Position numbers and translations under genes: made by a program | Notes under the pieces: model-generated | Database searches by the model: none | Seen by the model: only the letters and a program-made list of their open reading frames with translations | Told to the model about the DNA's origin: nothing | NCBI RefSeq assembly: GCF_000961795.1 | Contig: NZ_LADU01000005.1 | Coordinates: forward strand, 62,001-126,000 | Reading direction: 5' to 3' | Source: Hyphomonas sp. BRH_c22 | GTDB lineage: Bacteria; Pseudomonadota; Alphaproteobacteria; Caulobacterales; Hyphomonadaceae | Length of the DNA stretch: 64,000 nt | Part shown: piece after piece, positions 1 through 10,319 of the stretch | Position numbering within the stretch: the first letter of the stretch is position 1 | Layout of the letters: every line of letters starts with the position of its first letter

Positions 1-71
1 AGGATGGCGCCGCCAAGGCGCAGGCCCATGAAATTGAGCTTGGTGTCTTCAGGCCAGTATCTGAGCAACAT
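1..71 (-). CDS. secF: Protein translocase subunit SecF (N-terminal fragment)
   Basis: Only the first 23 codons are inside the window, reading MLLRYWPEDTKLNFMGLRLG and running off the left edge. The start ATG lies 18 bp downstream of the secD stop on the same strand. SecF normally follows SecD, with which it forms the SecDF membrane complex that uses the proton gradient to help pull secreted proteins across the inner membrane. The call rests mainly on this position; the visible residues alone would not identify it. Confidence 0.8.
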   Translation of the reverse strand, partial: MLLRYWPEDTKLNFMGLRLGGAI

Positions 72-89
72 GGTTTCTCTCCTGTCGGC

Positions 90-1697
90 CTAAAGCACGA
101 ATTTTTTGGGTTTGAAGCCCTTGAGCCACGAAACTGTGAACCAGCGGGTCAGCACGAATGCCGTGAACACCGAGGTGATGATGCCGATGGCAAGCGTGAC
201 GGCGAAACCCTTCACCGGGCCGGAACCCAGCAGGTAAAGGATCGCGGCGGCAATGAATGTCGTGATGTTGGCATCCAGAATGGTCGACAGGGCCCGCTCG
301 TAACCCGCCTGAACGGCGGTCAGCGGCGAACGCCCGGCGCGTTGTTCTTCCCGGATGCGCTCGAACACCAGCACGTTGGCGTCCACCGCCATACCAATGG
401 TGAGGATAATGCCTGCGATGCCCGGCAGCGTCAGCGTGGCGCCGAGGCCAGACAGTGCTCCGACAATCAGGATGATATTGGCGGCAAGTGAACCGACCGC
501 AAAGAAGCCCATCAGGCCATAGGCCAGGATCATGAAGGCCGCGACGAGTGCAAGGCCGATCAGCGAGGCGCGGACACCGGCACGGATCGAATCCTGCCCC
601 AGCGTGGCGCTGACCGTGCGCTGGTCGAGGAACTGGACCTTGGCCGGCATTTCGCCCGCCTCGATGATGGCCGCGAGATCCTGTGCTTCCTCAATCGAGA
701 AATCGCCGGTGATCCGCACGCTGCCGCCCGGGATGGGCTCGTTGATACGCGGCGCGGACATGATCGTGTCATCGAGGACGATGGCGAACAGCTTGCCGGA
801 ATTGTTGCGGGTGGTCTGGAAGAACTTGGCCGCACCATTGCCATTGAGGCGGAAATTGATCTGGGGGCGGTTACCGTCATCATAGCCCTGGCTGGCCGTG
901 GCGATATCTGCGCCTGTCACTTCCGGAATGTTGCGCACGAGGAGCGGACCAGTTTCAGGCCCCGACAGCAGGCGATAGCCGGGCTTCACGACGCCTTTTT
1001 CGGCGGCGGCAATAGCCGACGGGCTGCTTTCGACAAGGTTGAACGTCATCTTGCCGTCGCGGCTGAGCAGGCTTTTCAGGCGGGTCGCGTCCGGCTCGCC
1101 GGGCGCTTCCAGGATGATGCGGCTGTTGCCTTGCGGCGTGATCGAAATCTCACTGACGCCTTCCGGGTCAACGCGGCGGCGCACGATGGTCATCGTCTTG
1201 GCCAGCGCATCCTTCATCAGCGTTTCTTCCGATGACCCCGGCACGGTGACGGTGATGAGCGCAGGGCCGGCCGCCTCGATCTCATAGGTCTTCGCCCCGC
1301 CAATGGCGCCTTCGACGCTGCCATTCAGTTTGCGGATGCGAGTGAGCGCCTCGTCCACAGGAAAGCTGCCATCGGCGCCAGGCCGGGTCAGGCTCACATT
1401 CAGGACGCGTCCGTCGACTTCCGACAGGTGCCCGATCAGCGGCTGTCCATCGCGATTGCCCAGAGCGTTTCGAATGTCGATCGCGAACACTTCGAGCCGG
1501 TTGGCAACGACTTCGTCGGGATTGATCTCCATCATCAGGTAGACGCCGCCCTGAAGGTCAAGGCCGAGATTGACGCCCTGCTTGGGAACCCCGGCCGGCG
1601 CGCCGGACATGTTCACGACATTGGGAAGGGCCATCATCACCCCCCACAACAAGATGCCGACGATCAGGCTGACCTTCCAGACGGGAAACTGTAGCAT
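90..1697 (-). CDS. secD: Protein translocase subunit SecD
   Basis: At 535 aa this has the usual SecD size and layout: one N-terminal membrane segment (about residues 8-27), a large periplasmic region opening with GVNLGLDLQGGVYL (the SecD D1 signature), and a C-terminal bundle of about five membrane helices from about residue 375. The motif GMAVDANVLVFERIREE near residue 440 is characteristic of SecD/SecF and carries the conserved Asp and Arg. It works with SecF and YajC on the SecYEG translocon, aiding late protein export with the proton-motive force. yajC lies 40 bp upstream and secF 18 bp downstream, so the three probably form one operon. Confidence 0.97.
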   Translation of the reverse strand: MLQFPVWKVSLIVGILLWGVMMALPNVVNMSGAPAGVPKQGVNLGLDLQGGVYLMMEINPDEVVANRLEVFAIDIRNALGNRDGQPLIGHLSEVDGRVLNVSLTRPGADGSFPVDEALTRIRKLNGSVEGAIGGAKTYEIEAAGPALITVTVPGSSEETLMKDALAKTMTIVRRRVDPEGVSEISITPQGNSRIILEAPGEPDATRLKSLLSRDGKMTFNLVESSPSAIAAAEKGVVKPGYRLLSGPETGPLLVRNIPEVTGADIATASQGYDDGNRPQINFRLNGNGAAKFFQTTRNNSGKLFAIVLDDTIMSAPRINEPIPGGSVRITGDFSIEEAQDLAAIIEAGEMPAKVQFLDQRTVSATLGQDSIRAGVRASLIGLALVAAFMILAYGLMGFFAVGSLAANIILIVGALSGLGATLTLPGIAGIILTIGMAVDANVLVFERIREEQRAGRSPLTAVQAGYERALSTILDANITTFIAAAILYLLGSGPVKGFAVTLAIGIITSVFTAFVLTRWFTVSWLKGFKPKKFVL

Positions 1698-1737
1698 GTA
1701 TTAGTCCTTGGACGGGAGAATGGCCGGAACGGCGAGC

Positions 1738-2109
1738 CTAGTCGTTGGCGGCGACCGGTTCGGTCTTCCCGCGCACTTCGACAATCATGGCCTTGATCAC
1801 GCGAACGCGCACATTTTCCGCCAGTTCGACGGTCACTTCGGTTTCGCCAACCTTGGAGACCTTGCCGATCAGTCCGCCGGACGTGACGACATTGTCGCCG
1901 CGCTTGACGGCTTCGATCATGGCGCGGTGCTTCTTGGCGCGCTGCTGCTGGGGGCGGATCAGCAGGAAGTAGAAAATCAGGATCAGCGGCAGGAAGAACA
2001 TCACCTGCGTCAGGATGCCGGGGCCTGCTGCGGCTGGGGCAGCCTGGGCCAGTGCCGGAAGGGACAGACCCACAAAAGTGACGGTTGCCGCGGCGAATTT
2101 GTTCAACAT
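1738..2109 (-). CDS. yajC: Sec translocon accessory subunit YajC
   Basis: A 123-aa protein with an N-terminal hydrophobic segment, a second membrane helix (VMFFLPLILIFYFLLIRPQQQR, about residues 36-57) ending in the hallmark IRPQQ motif, and a basic cytoplasmic domain with GDNVVTSGGLIGKV. These are the diagnostic YajC features. YajC associates with SecDF in the inner membrane. The gene opens the yajC-secD-secF operon. The N-terminal 26 residues look like a signal sequence (ALAQAAPAAA), an extension seen in some alphaproteobacteria. Confidence 0.96.
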   Translation of the reverse strand: MLNKFAAATVTFVGLSLPALAQAAPAAAGPGILTQVMFFLPLILIFYFLLIRPQQQRAKKHRAMIEAVKRGDNVVTSGGLIGKVSKVGETEVTVELAENVRVRVIKAMIVEVRGKTEPVAAND

Positions 2110-2231
2110 GATGGTCCACTCCCTGTAACCCGTGTGCCGCGTCGCCGATCATGGCGCCCGCGAAAGACTTGACCCTATAGCTGTGGCCGCTGGCATTGGC
2201 AAACAAGCCCTGCAGGCGGCGTGAATCTGTC

Positions 2232-2872
2232 CTAAAGCGCCTTTGACGCCCCGTCCATCAGCGGCGGAAGCGGCCGAGCGATGGCGAGACGCTCCTGTGT
2301 GCCATCCACACCAACGCGCAACAGATGCTGCGCGCCGGCCGTCTGGATCGGCGCAATCAGCACGCCGCCCTTCGCCAGTTGCTGCAACAGCGCGTCAGGC
2401 ACTTCCTCAATCGCGCCGGTCAGCAGGATGCGGTCATACGGGCCGCGCTCGGGCCAGCCGAACAGGCCATCGCCATGGCGGACCGCGACATTGCCGAGGC
2501 CAAGGTCGAGCATGCGCCGGCGGGCGGCGTCGCACAGGCGGCGGTAACGGTCCATCGCAAACACATCCGCGCCCAGCTGGGCCGCCAGGGCCGCCGTGTA
2601 TCCGCTGCCGACGCCCACCAGAAGGATGCGCGCCTCCCGTACCTGGCGGATCTGCAGGGCCTGCAGCAGCTGGCCGGTGACGGCAGGGCGCGGCACGATC
2701 TGGCCGCAGGGAATCGGCAGGACGCAGTCCTCGAAGGCGAGCTTGTCGAGCCCGGGGCCGTCGACAAACGCGCCCCGGTCAATCGTCTCCATCGCCTTCA
2801 GCACGCCGTCATCGGTGATTCCCTCTTGCCGCAGGTGCAGGACAAGCCGCGCGGCGCGGAAGGGATCAGCGA

Positions 2873-2885
<13 letters not shown>
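2232..2885 (-). CDS. pcm: Protein-L-isoaspartate O-methyltransferase
   Basis: The 217-aa product has the class I SAM-methyltransferase glycine loop ILLVGVGSGYTAALAAQLG (about residues 86-104) and the PCMT-type segment before it, with QIVPRPAVTGQLLQAL matching the family's substrate and cofactor region. Pcm methylates isoaspartyl residues formed by protein ageing and starts their repair. Its start overlaps the surE stop by 13 bp, the widespread surE-pcm pairing. A second, more divergent family member lies at 18414-19067, so this one is the likely canonical Pcm. Confidence 0.92.
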
Positions 2886-5034
<2,149 letters not shown>

Positions 5035-5069
5035 CTACAGGCTCTAATGCGCCACGCGCGCGGCGTCCA

Positions 5070-6038
5070 CTATGCGGTGGCTTCTGCGGTGGCCTGCACA
5101 ACGGCTGGAGCCGCCTTCCTGGGCACGCGGCAGATCACCTGCGTGCCATTGCGCTTCTGCGGACGCACCTCGATGCACGGCTCGATGGCGCGCAGGCGCA
5201 TCATCATCACGGCGAAGTTGCGCAGGCCGAACCAGGCCGGCTGGCCCTTGAGCGGCGTTGTGGAAAAGTCCGGAATGGCCGACAGGGCCTTGATGATCTT
5301 CTCACGGGCAATCGGCTGGTCGGGTGTGCGGGCGCCAAGCTCCATGACGAGTTCGGCGGCGCGGGTCAGGTGGGGGTGCTGGTCCTGCGGGCGTGGATCG
5401 TGGGATTCGGCCTCGTCACGGACGGCGTTGCGCACCTTCATCATCAGCGGCGACCGGCGCTCCTGAACCAGCCGCGGGGCCGCAACATCAGGCGGCGGAC
5501 TACGGAACCTGTACCACTTGCGTTTGGTGCGCTCATACTCGCACGCCGCCTTGAGCGCCGACATGTGAACGACGCCGTCGGCATGCTGGCTGTAGAGTTC
5601 GTAAGTCGGGTCGGTTTCCTTGCCGGCGGTCACGACCCGCAGGCGGGGAGACTGGATGCGATTCACAACAGGCACGAAATCTGAATCGGTTGTCAGGACG
5701 ATGATTTCCTCAAGGTCCTTGAGATGGAGCGCCATTTCGATGGCATCCATGGTCAGCACGATATCAGCCGAACTCTTGCCCGACGATATCTTGTTCTTGG
5801 CAAAGGCGCGGCAATTGAAGGCCTCGAACCCGGCAGCCTCGAAGGCTGGCCTGTGCACATCATGCTGCAGGTTCCAGTACACGCGCTTGGCCAGGAATTT
5901 CCGGCGCTTCTGCTTGTACGACAGCGCGCCATCCTCAAGCCAGAGAAGCCAGTTTGCAACGTTTTCGGTGAAGCCTTCGCCCGTTGCCGCGTAGATATTG
6001 TCGAAATCGACAAGAAGAACGCTTTTCACGCGTGACAA
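5070..6038 (-). CDS. NYN-domain (PIN-like) putative ribonuclease
   Basis: The 322-aa protein begins with SVLLVDFDNIYAA, the first acidic strand of an NYN/PIN-like nuclease fold, and has further acidic motifs at SADIVLTMDAIEMAL (about residue 90) and IIVLTTDSDFVPVVN (about 114-128). These Asp residues are those expected to bind metal. The C-terminal third (about 215-305) has a compact helical pattern, REKIIKALSAIPDFSTTPLKGQPAW, that resembles an OST-HTH/LOTUS-like RNA-binding module, though that is a weaker reading. It lies between tatC and serS on the same strand. Substrate and role are unknown; LabA/DUF88-type proteins are the closest named relatives. Confidence 0.75.
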   Translation of the reverse strand: MSRVKSVLLVDFDNIYAATGEGFTENVANWLLWLEDGALSYKQKRRKFLAKRVYWNLQHDVHRPAFEAAGFEAFNCRAFAKNKISSGKSSADIVLTMDAIEMALHLKDLEEIIVLTTDSDFVPVVNRIQSPRLRVVTAGKETDPTYELYSQHADGVVHMSALKAACEYERTKRKWYRFRSPPPDVAAPRLVQERRSPLMMKVRNAVRDEAESHDPRPQDQHPHLTRAAELVMELGARTPDQPIAREKIIKALSAIPDFSTTPLKGQPAWFGLRNFAVMMMRLRAIEPCIEVRPQKRNGTQVICRVPRKAAPAVVQATAEATA

Positions 6039-6126
6039 TCGGGTTCTCCCTGATTCGCAGCTTGGGCGAGCGGCTGATGTTCTACATTTGTCGGGTCAAT
6101 GCAACCATGCACCGCACCAAAAATGC

Positions 6127-6951
6127 CTACTCGGCGGCGGCTGCGGCGTCCTGCTTGTCCTGCTTCTTCTCGATCAGCTTCACGCAGAAGATGGAGACTT
6201 CATACAGGAGGTAGACCGGCCCGGTCAGCAGGAGCTGGGAGATGATATCCGGCGGCGTGAACACGGCAGCAAAAGCCAGGATGGCGACGATCGCATACTT
6301 GCGGCCGCTGATCAGCATCTGCGCCGAGACGAGGCCGATTTTCGCCAGCAGCGTGAGGATCACCGGCAGCTGGAAGGAAATCCCGAAGGCCAGCATCAGC
6401 GCCATGACCAGCGACAGATATTCCGAAACCTTGGGTAACAGCTTGATCGTGGCGACGCCGCTGTCGATCTGCTCCTGCGAAATCGAGAAGCGCGCCAGCA
6501 TTGGCAGCATCAGGATGTAGACGAATGCAGCACCGGTCGCGAACAGGAGCGGTGCAACGACCAGGAAGGGCCAGAACGCCCCGCGTTCCTGCTTGTAGAG
6601 GCCCGGCGCGACAAAGGAATAGACCTGCCAGGCGATCACGGGGAAAGCCAGAAAGATGCCCGCGAACAGCGCCAGCTTCACCTTGGCGAAGAAGAATTCC
6701 ATCGGCGCGGTGAAGATCAGCTCCAGCGGTGCACCGCGAACGGCTTCCGCCTTGGCGGCGAAGGGGGCTAGCAGGAAGTCATAGATCGGCTGGGCGACGA
6801 AAAAACAGCCGAGCGCGGCAATGCCCAGCGCGACCAGCGAGAAGATCAGGCGCGACCGTAGCTCTGTCAGGTGCTCCAGCAGCGGCGCCCGGCTGGCTTC
6901 CACTTCGTCGAGGATTTCCGGCTCTTCGTCTTTGGGCGGGACCGTATTCAC
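6127..6951 (-). CDS. tatC: Twin-arginine translocase subunit TatC
   Basis: A 274-aa polytopic inner-membrane protein with about six hydrophobic segments. The N-terminus has APLLEHLTELRSRL, the conserved TatC cytoplasmic motif with the Glu-Leu-Arg-x-Arg core that recognises twin-arginine signal peptides, and FVAPGLYKQER marks the first cytoplasmic loop. TatC is the receptor of the Tat pathway for folded, often cofactor-bearing proteins. Its start overlaps the tatB stop by 4 bp. The C-terminus ends in an Ala/Glu tail after a lysine-rich stretch. Confidence 0.97.
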   Translation of the reverse strand: MNTVPPKDEEPEILDEVEASRAPLLEHLTELRSRLIFSLVALGIAALGCFFVAQPIYDFLLAPFAAKAEAVRGAPLELIFTAPMEFFFAKVKLALFAGIFLAFPVIAWQVYSFVAPGLYKQERGAFWPFLVVAPLLFATGAAFVYILMLPMLARFSISQEQIDSGVATIKLLPKVSEYLSLVMALMLAFGISFQLPVILTLLAKIGLVSAQMLISGRKYAIVAILAFAAVFTPPDIISQLLLTGPVYLLYEVSIFCVKLIEKKQDKQDAAAAAE

Positions 6952-7298
6952 GCAGCATCGTCCTTGGACTTGGGCTCTGCCTGCGGGGTTTCGGCTTCAG
7001 CCGCCTCCTTGCGCATGACGGCGGCGTTGATGTCGCTTTCCATATTGGCGAGGTCGTCCTGGGCGGCGGTCATGGCATTATTGCGCTTGAGATCCTCGAT
7101 CTCCTTGCGCAGGTCTTCGAGTTCGCTCTGGCGAGCGATATCCTCGAAGGCCGCCTGGAATTCGCGCGCCATGCCGCGCGCCTTGCCGACCATCTGGCCG
7201 AGCTTGCGCATCATGAATGGCAGGTCCTTCGGGCCCACGATGATGAGCGCCGCAAGGGCCAGCAGAAGGAGTTCGGAAAATCCGACGCCGGGCAGCAT
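6948..7298 (-). CDS. tatB: Sec-independent translocase subunit TatB
   Basis: The 116-aa product starts MLPGVGFSELLLLALAALIIVGPKDLP: one short membrane helix followed by the conserved Phe-Gly/Gly-Pro hinge, then an amphipathic helix (MMRKLGQMVGKARGMAREFQAAF) and a charged tail. The Glu8 in the membrane helix and the GPKDLP sequence separate TatB from TatA. TatB binds TatC and hands on the signal peptide. The gene lies between tatA (22 bp upstream) and tatC (overlapping by 4 bp), so the set is an operon. Confidence 0.95.
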   Translation of the reverse strand: MLPGVGFSELLLLALAALIIVGPKDLPFMMRKLGQMVGKARGMAREFQAAFEDIARQSELEDLRKEIEDLKRNNAMTAAQDDLANMESDINAAVMRKEAAEAETPQAEPKSKDDAA

Positions 7299-7320
7299 TA
7301 TGCGCCCTCCACCAGGAACA

Positions 7321-7539
7321 TTATGACGAGGCTTTCGACTCGTCTTTCTTCGGGGTCACATTGACGAGATCGTCCTTGTCGACGGCCTTCGGTTCGTCAT
7401 CATCCGCGAGCCCCTTGCGGAACGAGCGCACACCCTTGGCCATATCGCCCATGATCGAGGAAATCCGTCCGCGGCCACCGAACAGCAGCAGCGCTACCAC
7501 GATGACGAGGACGATCTGGAGAGGTCCGATTGAGCCCAT
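7321..7539 (-). CDS. tatA: Sec-independent translocase subunit TatA
   Basis: I chose the ATG giving [36 protein letters not shown], a 72-aa TatA. The open frame upstream is not TatA-like and would overlap the divergent xthA promoter region. The short membrane helix, the FGGRGRI hinge (usually FGPKKLP or FGRGKI), the amphipathic helix with [14 protein letters not shown] and an acidic tail are all present. TatA oligomerises to form the translocation pore. First gene of tatA-tatB-tatC; the xthA start lies 87 bp away on the other strand, so the two promoters share this gap. Confidence 0.95.
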   Translation of the reverse strand: MGSIGPLQIVLVIVVALLLFGGRGRISSIMGDMAKGVRSFRKGLADDDEPKAVDKDDLVNVTPKKDESKASS

Positions 7540-7626
7540 GGGGGCCTCCTGAATGCTTGTTTCGCAATGCAGCATAGCGCCGCGTTCCGGCTGGAACAAT
7601 GGGGCGAAGCTGTTAAAGGAAGTGGC

Positions 7627-8403
7627 ATGCGTATCGCCACATGGAATGTCAACTCGATCAAGGCCCGCCTTTCCACCGTTCTGGAAGTGCTGGGCGCAAT
7701 CGATTGCGACGTCGTTTGCCTTCAGGAACTCAAATGCGAGACTGACGGCTTTCCCTATCTGGAGCTGGAAGAGCTGGGCTGGACCTGCGCGGTTCACGGG
7801 CAAAAATCCTACAATGGCGTGGCCATCCTGTCGAAATACCCGCTCGACGATGTCCAGCGCGGCCTGTCGACTATGGAAGATGACCAGTCACGCTATATCG
7901 AGGCGCTGGTGATGGCGGACAGGCCGATCCGCGTGGGCGGCCTCTACCTGCCCAATGGAAACCCCGCCCCGGGCCAGAAATACGATTACAAGCTGGAATG
8001 GATGGACGCGCTGGAAGGCCACGCCCGCGAATTGCTGAAAACCGAGGAAGCCTTCGTATTGTGCGGCGATTACAACGTGATCCCCGGCATCAATGACAGC
8101 TGGGACGAGACCGTCTGGGCCGATGACGCGCTCGCCCTGCCCGAATCCCGCCAGGCATTCCGGCGACTGAAGCATCTCGGCCTGACCGATGTTTTCGAAA
8201 CCTGCGACGGCCGCGCGCACCAATACACTTTCTGGGATTATCAGGGCGGTGCCTTCCAGAAGGACCACGGCATCCGGATCGACCACCTCCTGTGTTCGCC
8301 GCAGGCAGCAGACCGGCTAACGGGGGTCGAAATCTATCGCAAGGCCAGAACGCTGGACAAGCCGTCTGACCATGTGCCGGTCATCGGAACTTTTTCTGGC
8401 TGA
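7627..8403 (+). CDS. xthA: Exodeoxyribonuclease III
   Basis: Start chosen at [15 protein letters not shown], the invariant family start, giving 258 aa; the preceding in-frame ATG would add 20 unrelated residues. Metal and catalytic motifs are visible in order: Asn7 in WNVNS, Glu in VCLQELKCE (about residue 36), CGDYNVIPG (Asp/Asn, about 145), and the terminal [10 protein letters not shown] with the catalytic Asp-His pair, where the commoner form is SDHCPV. The enzyme cleaves abasic sites and removes 3'-blocking groups in base-excision repair. Divergent from tatA. Confidence 0.95.
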   Translation: MRIATWNVNSIKARLSTVLEVLGAIDCDVVCLQELKCETDGFPYLELEELGWTCAVHGQKSYNGVAILSKYPLDDVQRGLSTMEDDQSRYIEALVMADRPIRVGGLYLPNGNPAPGQKYDYKLEWMDALEGHARELLKTEEAFVLCGDYNVIPGINDSWDETVWADDALALPESRQAFRRLKHLGLTDVFETCDGRAHQYTFWDYQGGAFQKDHGIRIDHLLCSPQAADRLTGVEIYRKARTLDKPSDHVPVIGTFSG

Positions 8404-8406
8404 TGC

Positions 8407-8784
8407 CTATTTTGCAGGCGAGCATGACCGGTTGTAGTCAGCCACATCCTGATTGAACTGGCGCGCATTGGATTGCAACGCGAATTCCGCCTGCGCAAAG
8501 GCGCGCCGTGCCGCATCAAATTCCGCCTTTGCCGCATCAGCAGCCTGTGCGTGCGAGGATGACGCAAGGCGCATGACCTGGGCGTCTTCAAACTGCTCAC
8601 CCAGGGCTTCGGCCTTCGCGGCAAGCGCGTCGCGCTTTTCGGTCGCCGCGAGAATCTCGGCCTGCTTTGGCGCCAGCGTCGCCTGCATGGCCTTGCAGCG
8701 TTCAGCCTGTTTCGGGGACAGAGTATCTGCGGCCGCCGGCAGGGCAGCCAAAAGGACAATCGAAACAAGGAAAGATCGGATCAT
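8407..8784 (-). CDS. Small secreted hypothetical protein
   Basis: The start is taken at MIRSFLVSIVLLAALPAAADTLS, which gives a clear Sec signal peptide cleaved near AAA-DTL and a mature protein of about 105 residues. It is rich in Ala, Gln, Glu and Lys with heptad-like helical content (LAPKQAEILAATEKRDALAAKAEAL), so a periplasmic coiled-coil is likely. There are two cysteines (Cys in ERCKAM and near the end in NRSCSPAK) that could form a disulfide. I do not recognise the family. It is convergent with xthA, the two stops being 3 bp apart. Confidence 0.6.
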   Translation of the reverse strand: MIRSFLVSIVLLAALPAAADTLSPKQAERCKAMQATLAPKQAEILAATEKRDALAAKAEALGEQFEDAQVMRLASSSHAQAADAAKAEFDAARRAFAQAEFALQSNARQFNQDVADYNRSCSPAK

Positions 8785-9017
8785 GGGCAGGCGTCTCGCA
8801 TTTGCGTGCCTCCCTAATGCGGGAACCCGGCTGAAGCAAACCTGAATGTTCGTGCCACCGCGACGCCCCAATTGGGTGCGGTTTGCGCCGGAATTGATCT
8901 GCAGGAGTGCCCGTATATTAAAAAATGAGCAAACATTCACTTTGCCACATTTTGGCCGCATTCTCATATAAATTTGTGATTGTTCGCTCACATAGTGGGC
9001 TTAGCTGGAGAACAGAC

Positions 9018-9218
9018 ATGACTAACGCCTCGTCCAACATGACAGTTACCCGTCCCCTCCCCCAGGTGGCCGCCAATCGCGCCGTGACGCTCGATCAGCT
9101 GGTCGCACCGCTGGACATTCCGGCCGAACTGAGCGCCGCTCGATGGGCGCCGAAATGGACGCTGACCTTGCCGATCACGCTGCTCGCCGCGTTCACCCTG
9201 CCTGCCCACCCGGCATGA
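9018..9218 (+). CDS. Hypothetical 66-aa protein
   Basis: A short frame beginning MTNASSNMTVTRPLPQ, preceded by GGAG eight bases upstream of the ATG. The upstream 80 bp is AT-rich (unlike the surroundings) and could hold a promoter. The C-terminus is hydrophobic (WTLTLPITLLAAFTLPA) and could be a short membrane helix. The stop lies 2 bp before the convergent DUF3137 gene's stop. No family is recognised. It may be real because of the ribosome-binding site and GC-position pattern, but the evidence is thin. Confidence 0.4.
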   Translation: MTNASSNMTVTRPLPQVAANRAVTLDQLVAPLDIPAELSAARWAPKWTLTLPITLLAAFTLPAHPA

Positions 9219-9220
9219 GA

Positions 9221-10255
9221 TCAGGCGCCCCCGCCCGGTTCCGGGCGGCGGCGCTTGGCGACCACTACATCGATGATGTTGAACACGGCGGCAAAATCGC
9301 TGAGCAATTCACGCACCCGGTCCGGGTCGTCGAGGCGCTTGAACATGCTGCCGGGTTCGAACAGGTCGCTGCCCTGTAGCGTGACGAAAAGCTCGCCGCC
9401 ATCGAAGCAGCATTTCAGCTTGCCGCCATGGAACGCCTTTTCCATATCGACCAGCTTCTGCATCAGGTCGGGAGTCAGCAGGTAGCGGCTCTCGACCTGG
9501 TCTGTCGTGTAGACTTCGAAAATACGCTCGAATTCCGGGTCTTCCAGCATCGCCCGCTGCATCCCGTTGCCGCCGCCGAACCGGTTGAAGAACCCGGCAT
9601 CACGCGTGACCAGCGTGCGGCCATAGAATGTCTTGTCGAACTGGAAGCGCAGGCACTGGCCCTTGAACACGGTCACCCAGCGTGTCTGCGTCCGCCCTTT
9701 TGAATCAGTCGATCTCCGCCGCTCTTCGAGATGCGCTTCGAACAGTTCGAAGGCGACCCCCTTGCGCGTGCCAGTGACCAGGTCCTCGTAACTGGCGCGA
9801 TCCCAGCCGGGAACGATGCCGACTTCACGATGCTGGTATATTGAGGCGACCTGCCCCGGGCTTTCGGTGAAGTTCAGCTCGAACTGGCGGGCGACGGGCG
9901 CGACCAGCAGGGTCTTTGCTTCCTTGCCGAGCTTTGTGACATCGCGTGCCCCCCACCAGACATAGCCGAACCCGACCATCGCCGCGACGACGGCCAGGAT
10001 CGGAAGCTTGGCAACGAACAGGCCGATCAGGACACCGGCAATCCCGATGCCGCCACCGACATACCGCGCCTGCCGCGCCTTCGCGACAGCCGCAATCCGA
10101 TCGCCTTCCCGCGCCTGCAGGGCGGGGCGGATCTCATTCTGGAAGATGCGCGCAAAATGGCCGAAACCCTCCGGCAGGCTCGACAGGGCACTGGTGATCG
10201 CCGGGTCAATCGGGTCGGGGCCGCCACCGGGCAGGTCAGGCGTGTCGTCAGTCAT
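9221..10255 (-). CDS. DUF3137-family membrane protein
   Basis: The 344-aa protein has two adjacent membrane helices (about residues 70-110: YVGGGIGIAGVLIGLFVAKL and VVAAMVGFGYVWWG) followed by a soluble domain with YEDLVTGTRKGVAFELFEAHLEE and VFKGQCLRFQFDKTFYGRTLV, which are the conserved segments of DUF3137 (galanin-like) proteins. Function in bacteria is not established. The protein probably sits in the inner membrane with its large C-terminal domain in the cytoplasm. It is downstream of and separate from ilvD, with a 64-bp gap. Confidence 0.75.
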   Translation of the reverse strand: MTDDTPDLPGGGPDPIDPAITSALSSLPEGFGHFARIFQNEIRPALQAREGDRIAAVAKARQARYVGGGIGIAGVLIGLFVAKLPILAVVAAMVGFGYVWWGARDVTKLGKEAKTLLVAPVARQFELNFTESPGQVASIYQHREVGIVPGWDRASYEDLVTGTRKGVAFELFEAHLEERRRSTDSKGRTQTRWVTVFKGQCLRFQFDKTFYGRTLVTRDAGFFNRFGGGNGMQRAMLEDPEFERIFEVYTTDQVESRYLLTPDLMQKLVDMEKAFHGGKLKCCFDGGELFVTLQGSDLFEPGSMFKRLDDPDRVRELLSDFAAVFNIIDVVVAKRRRPEPGGGA

Positions 10256-10319
10256 TCGGCAAGTCTCTCAAATGGTGATTGCCGAATACTAGACTGAGCC
10301 GGTCCCGCGCCGGAAGGCC

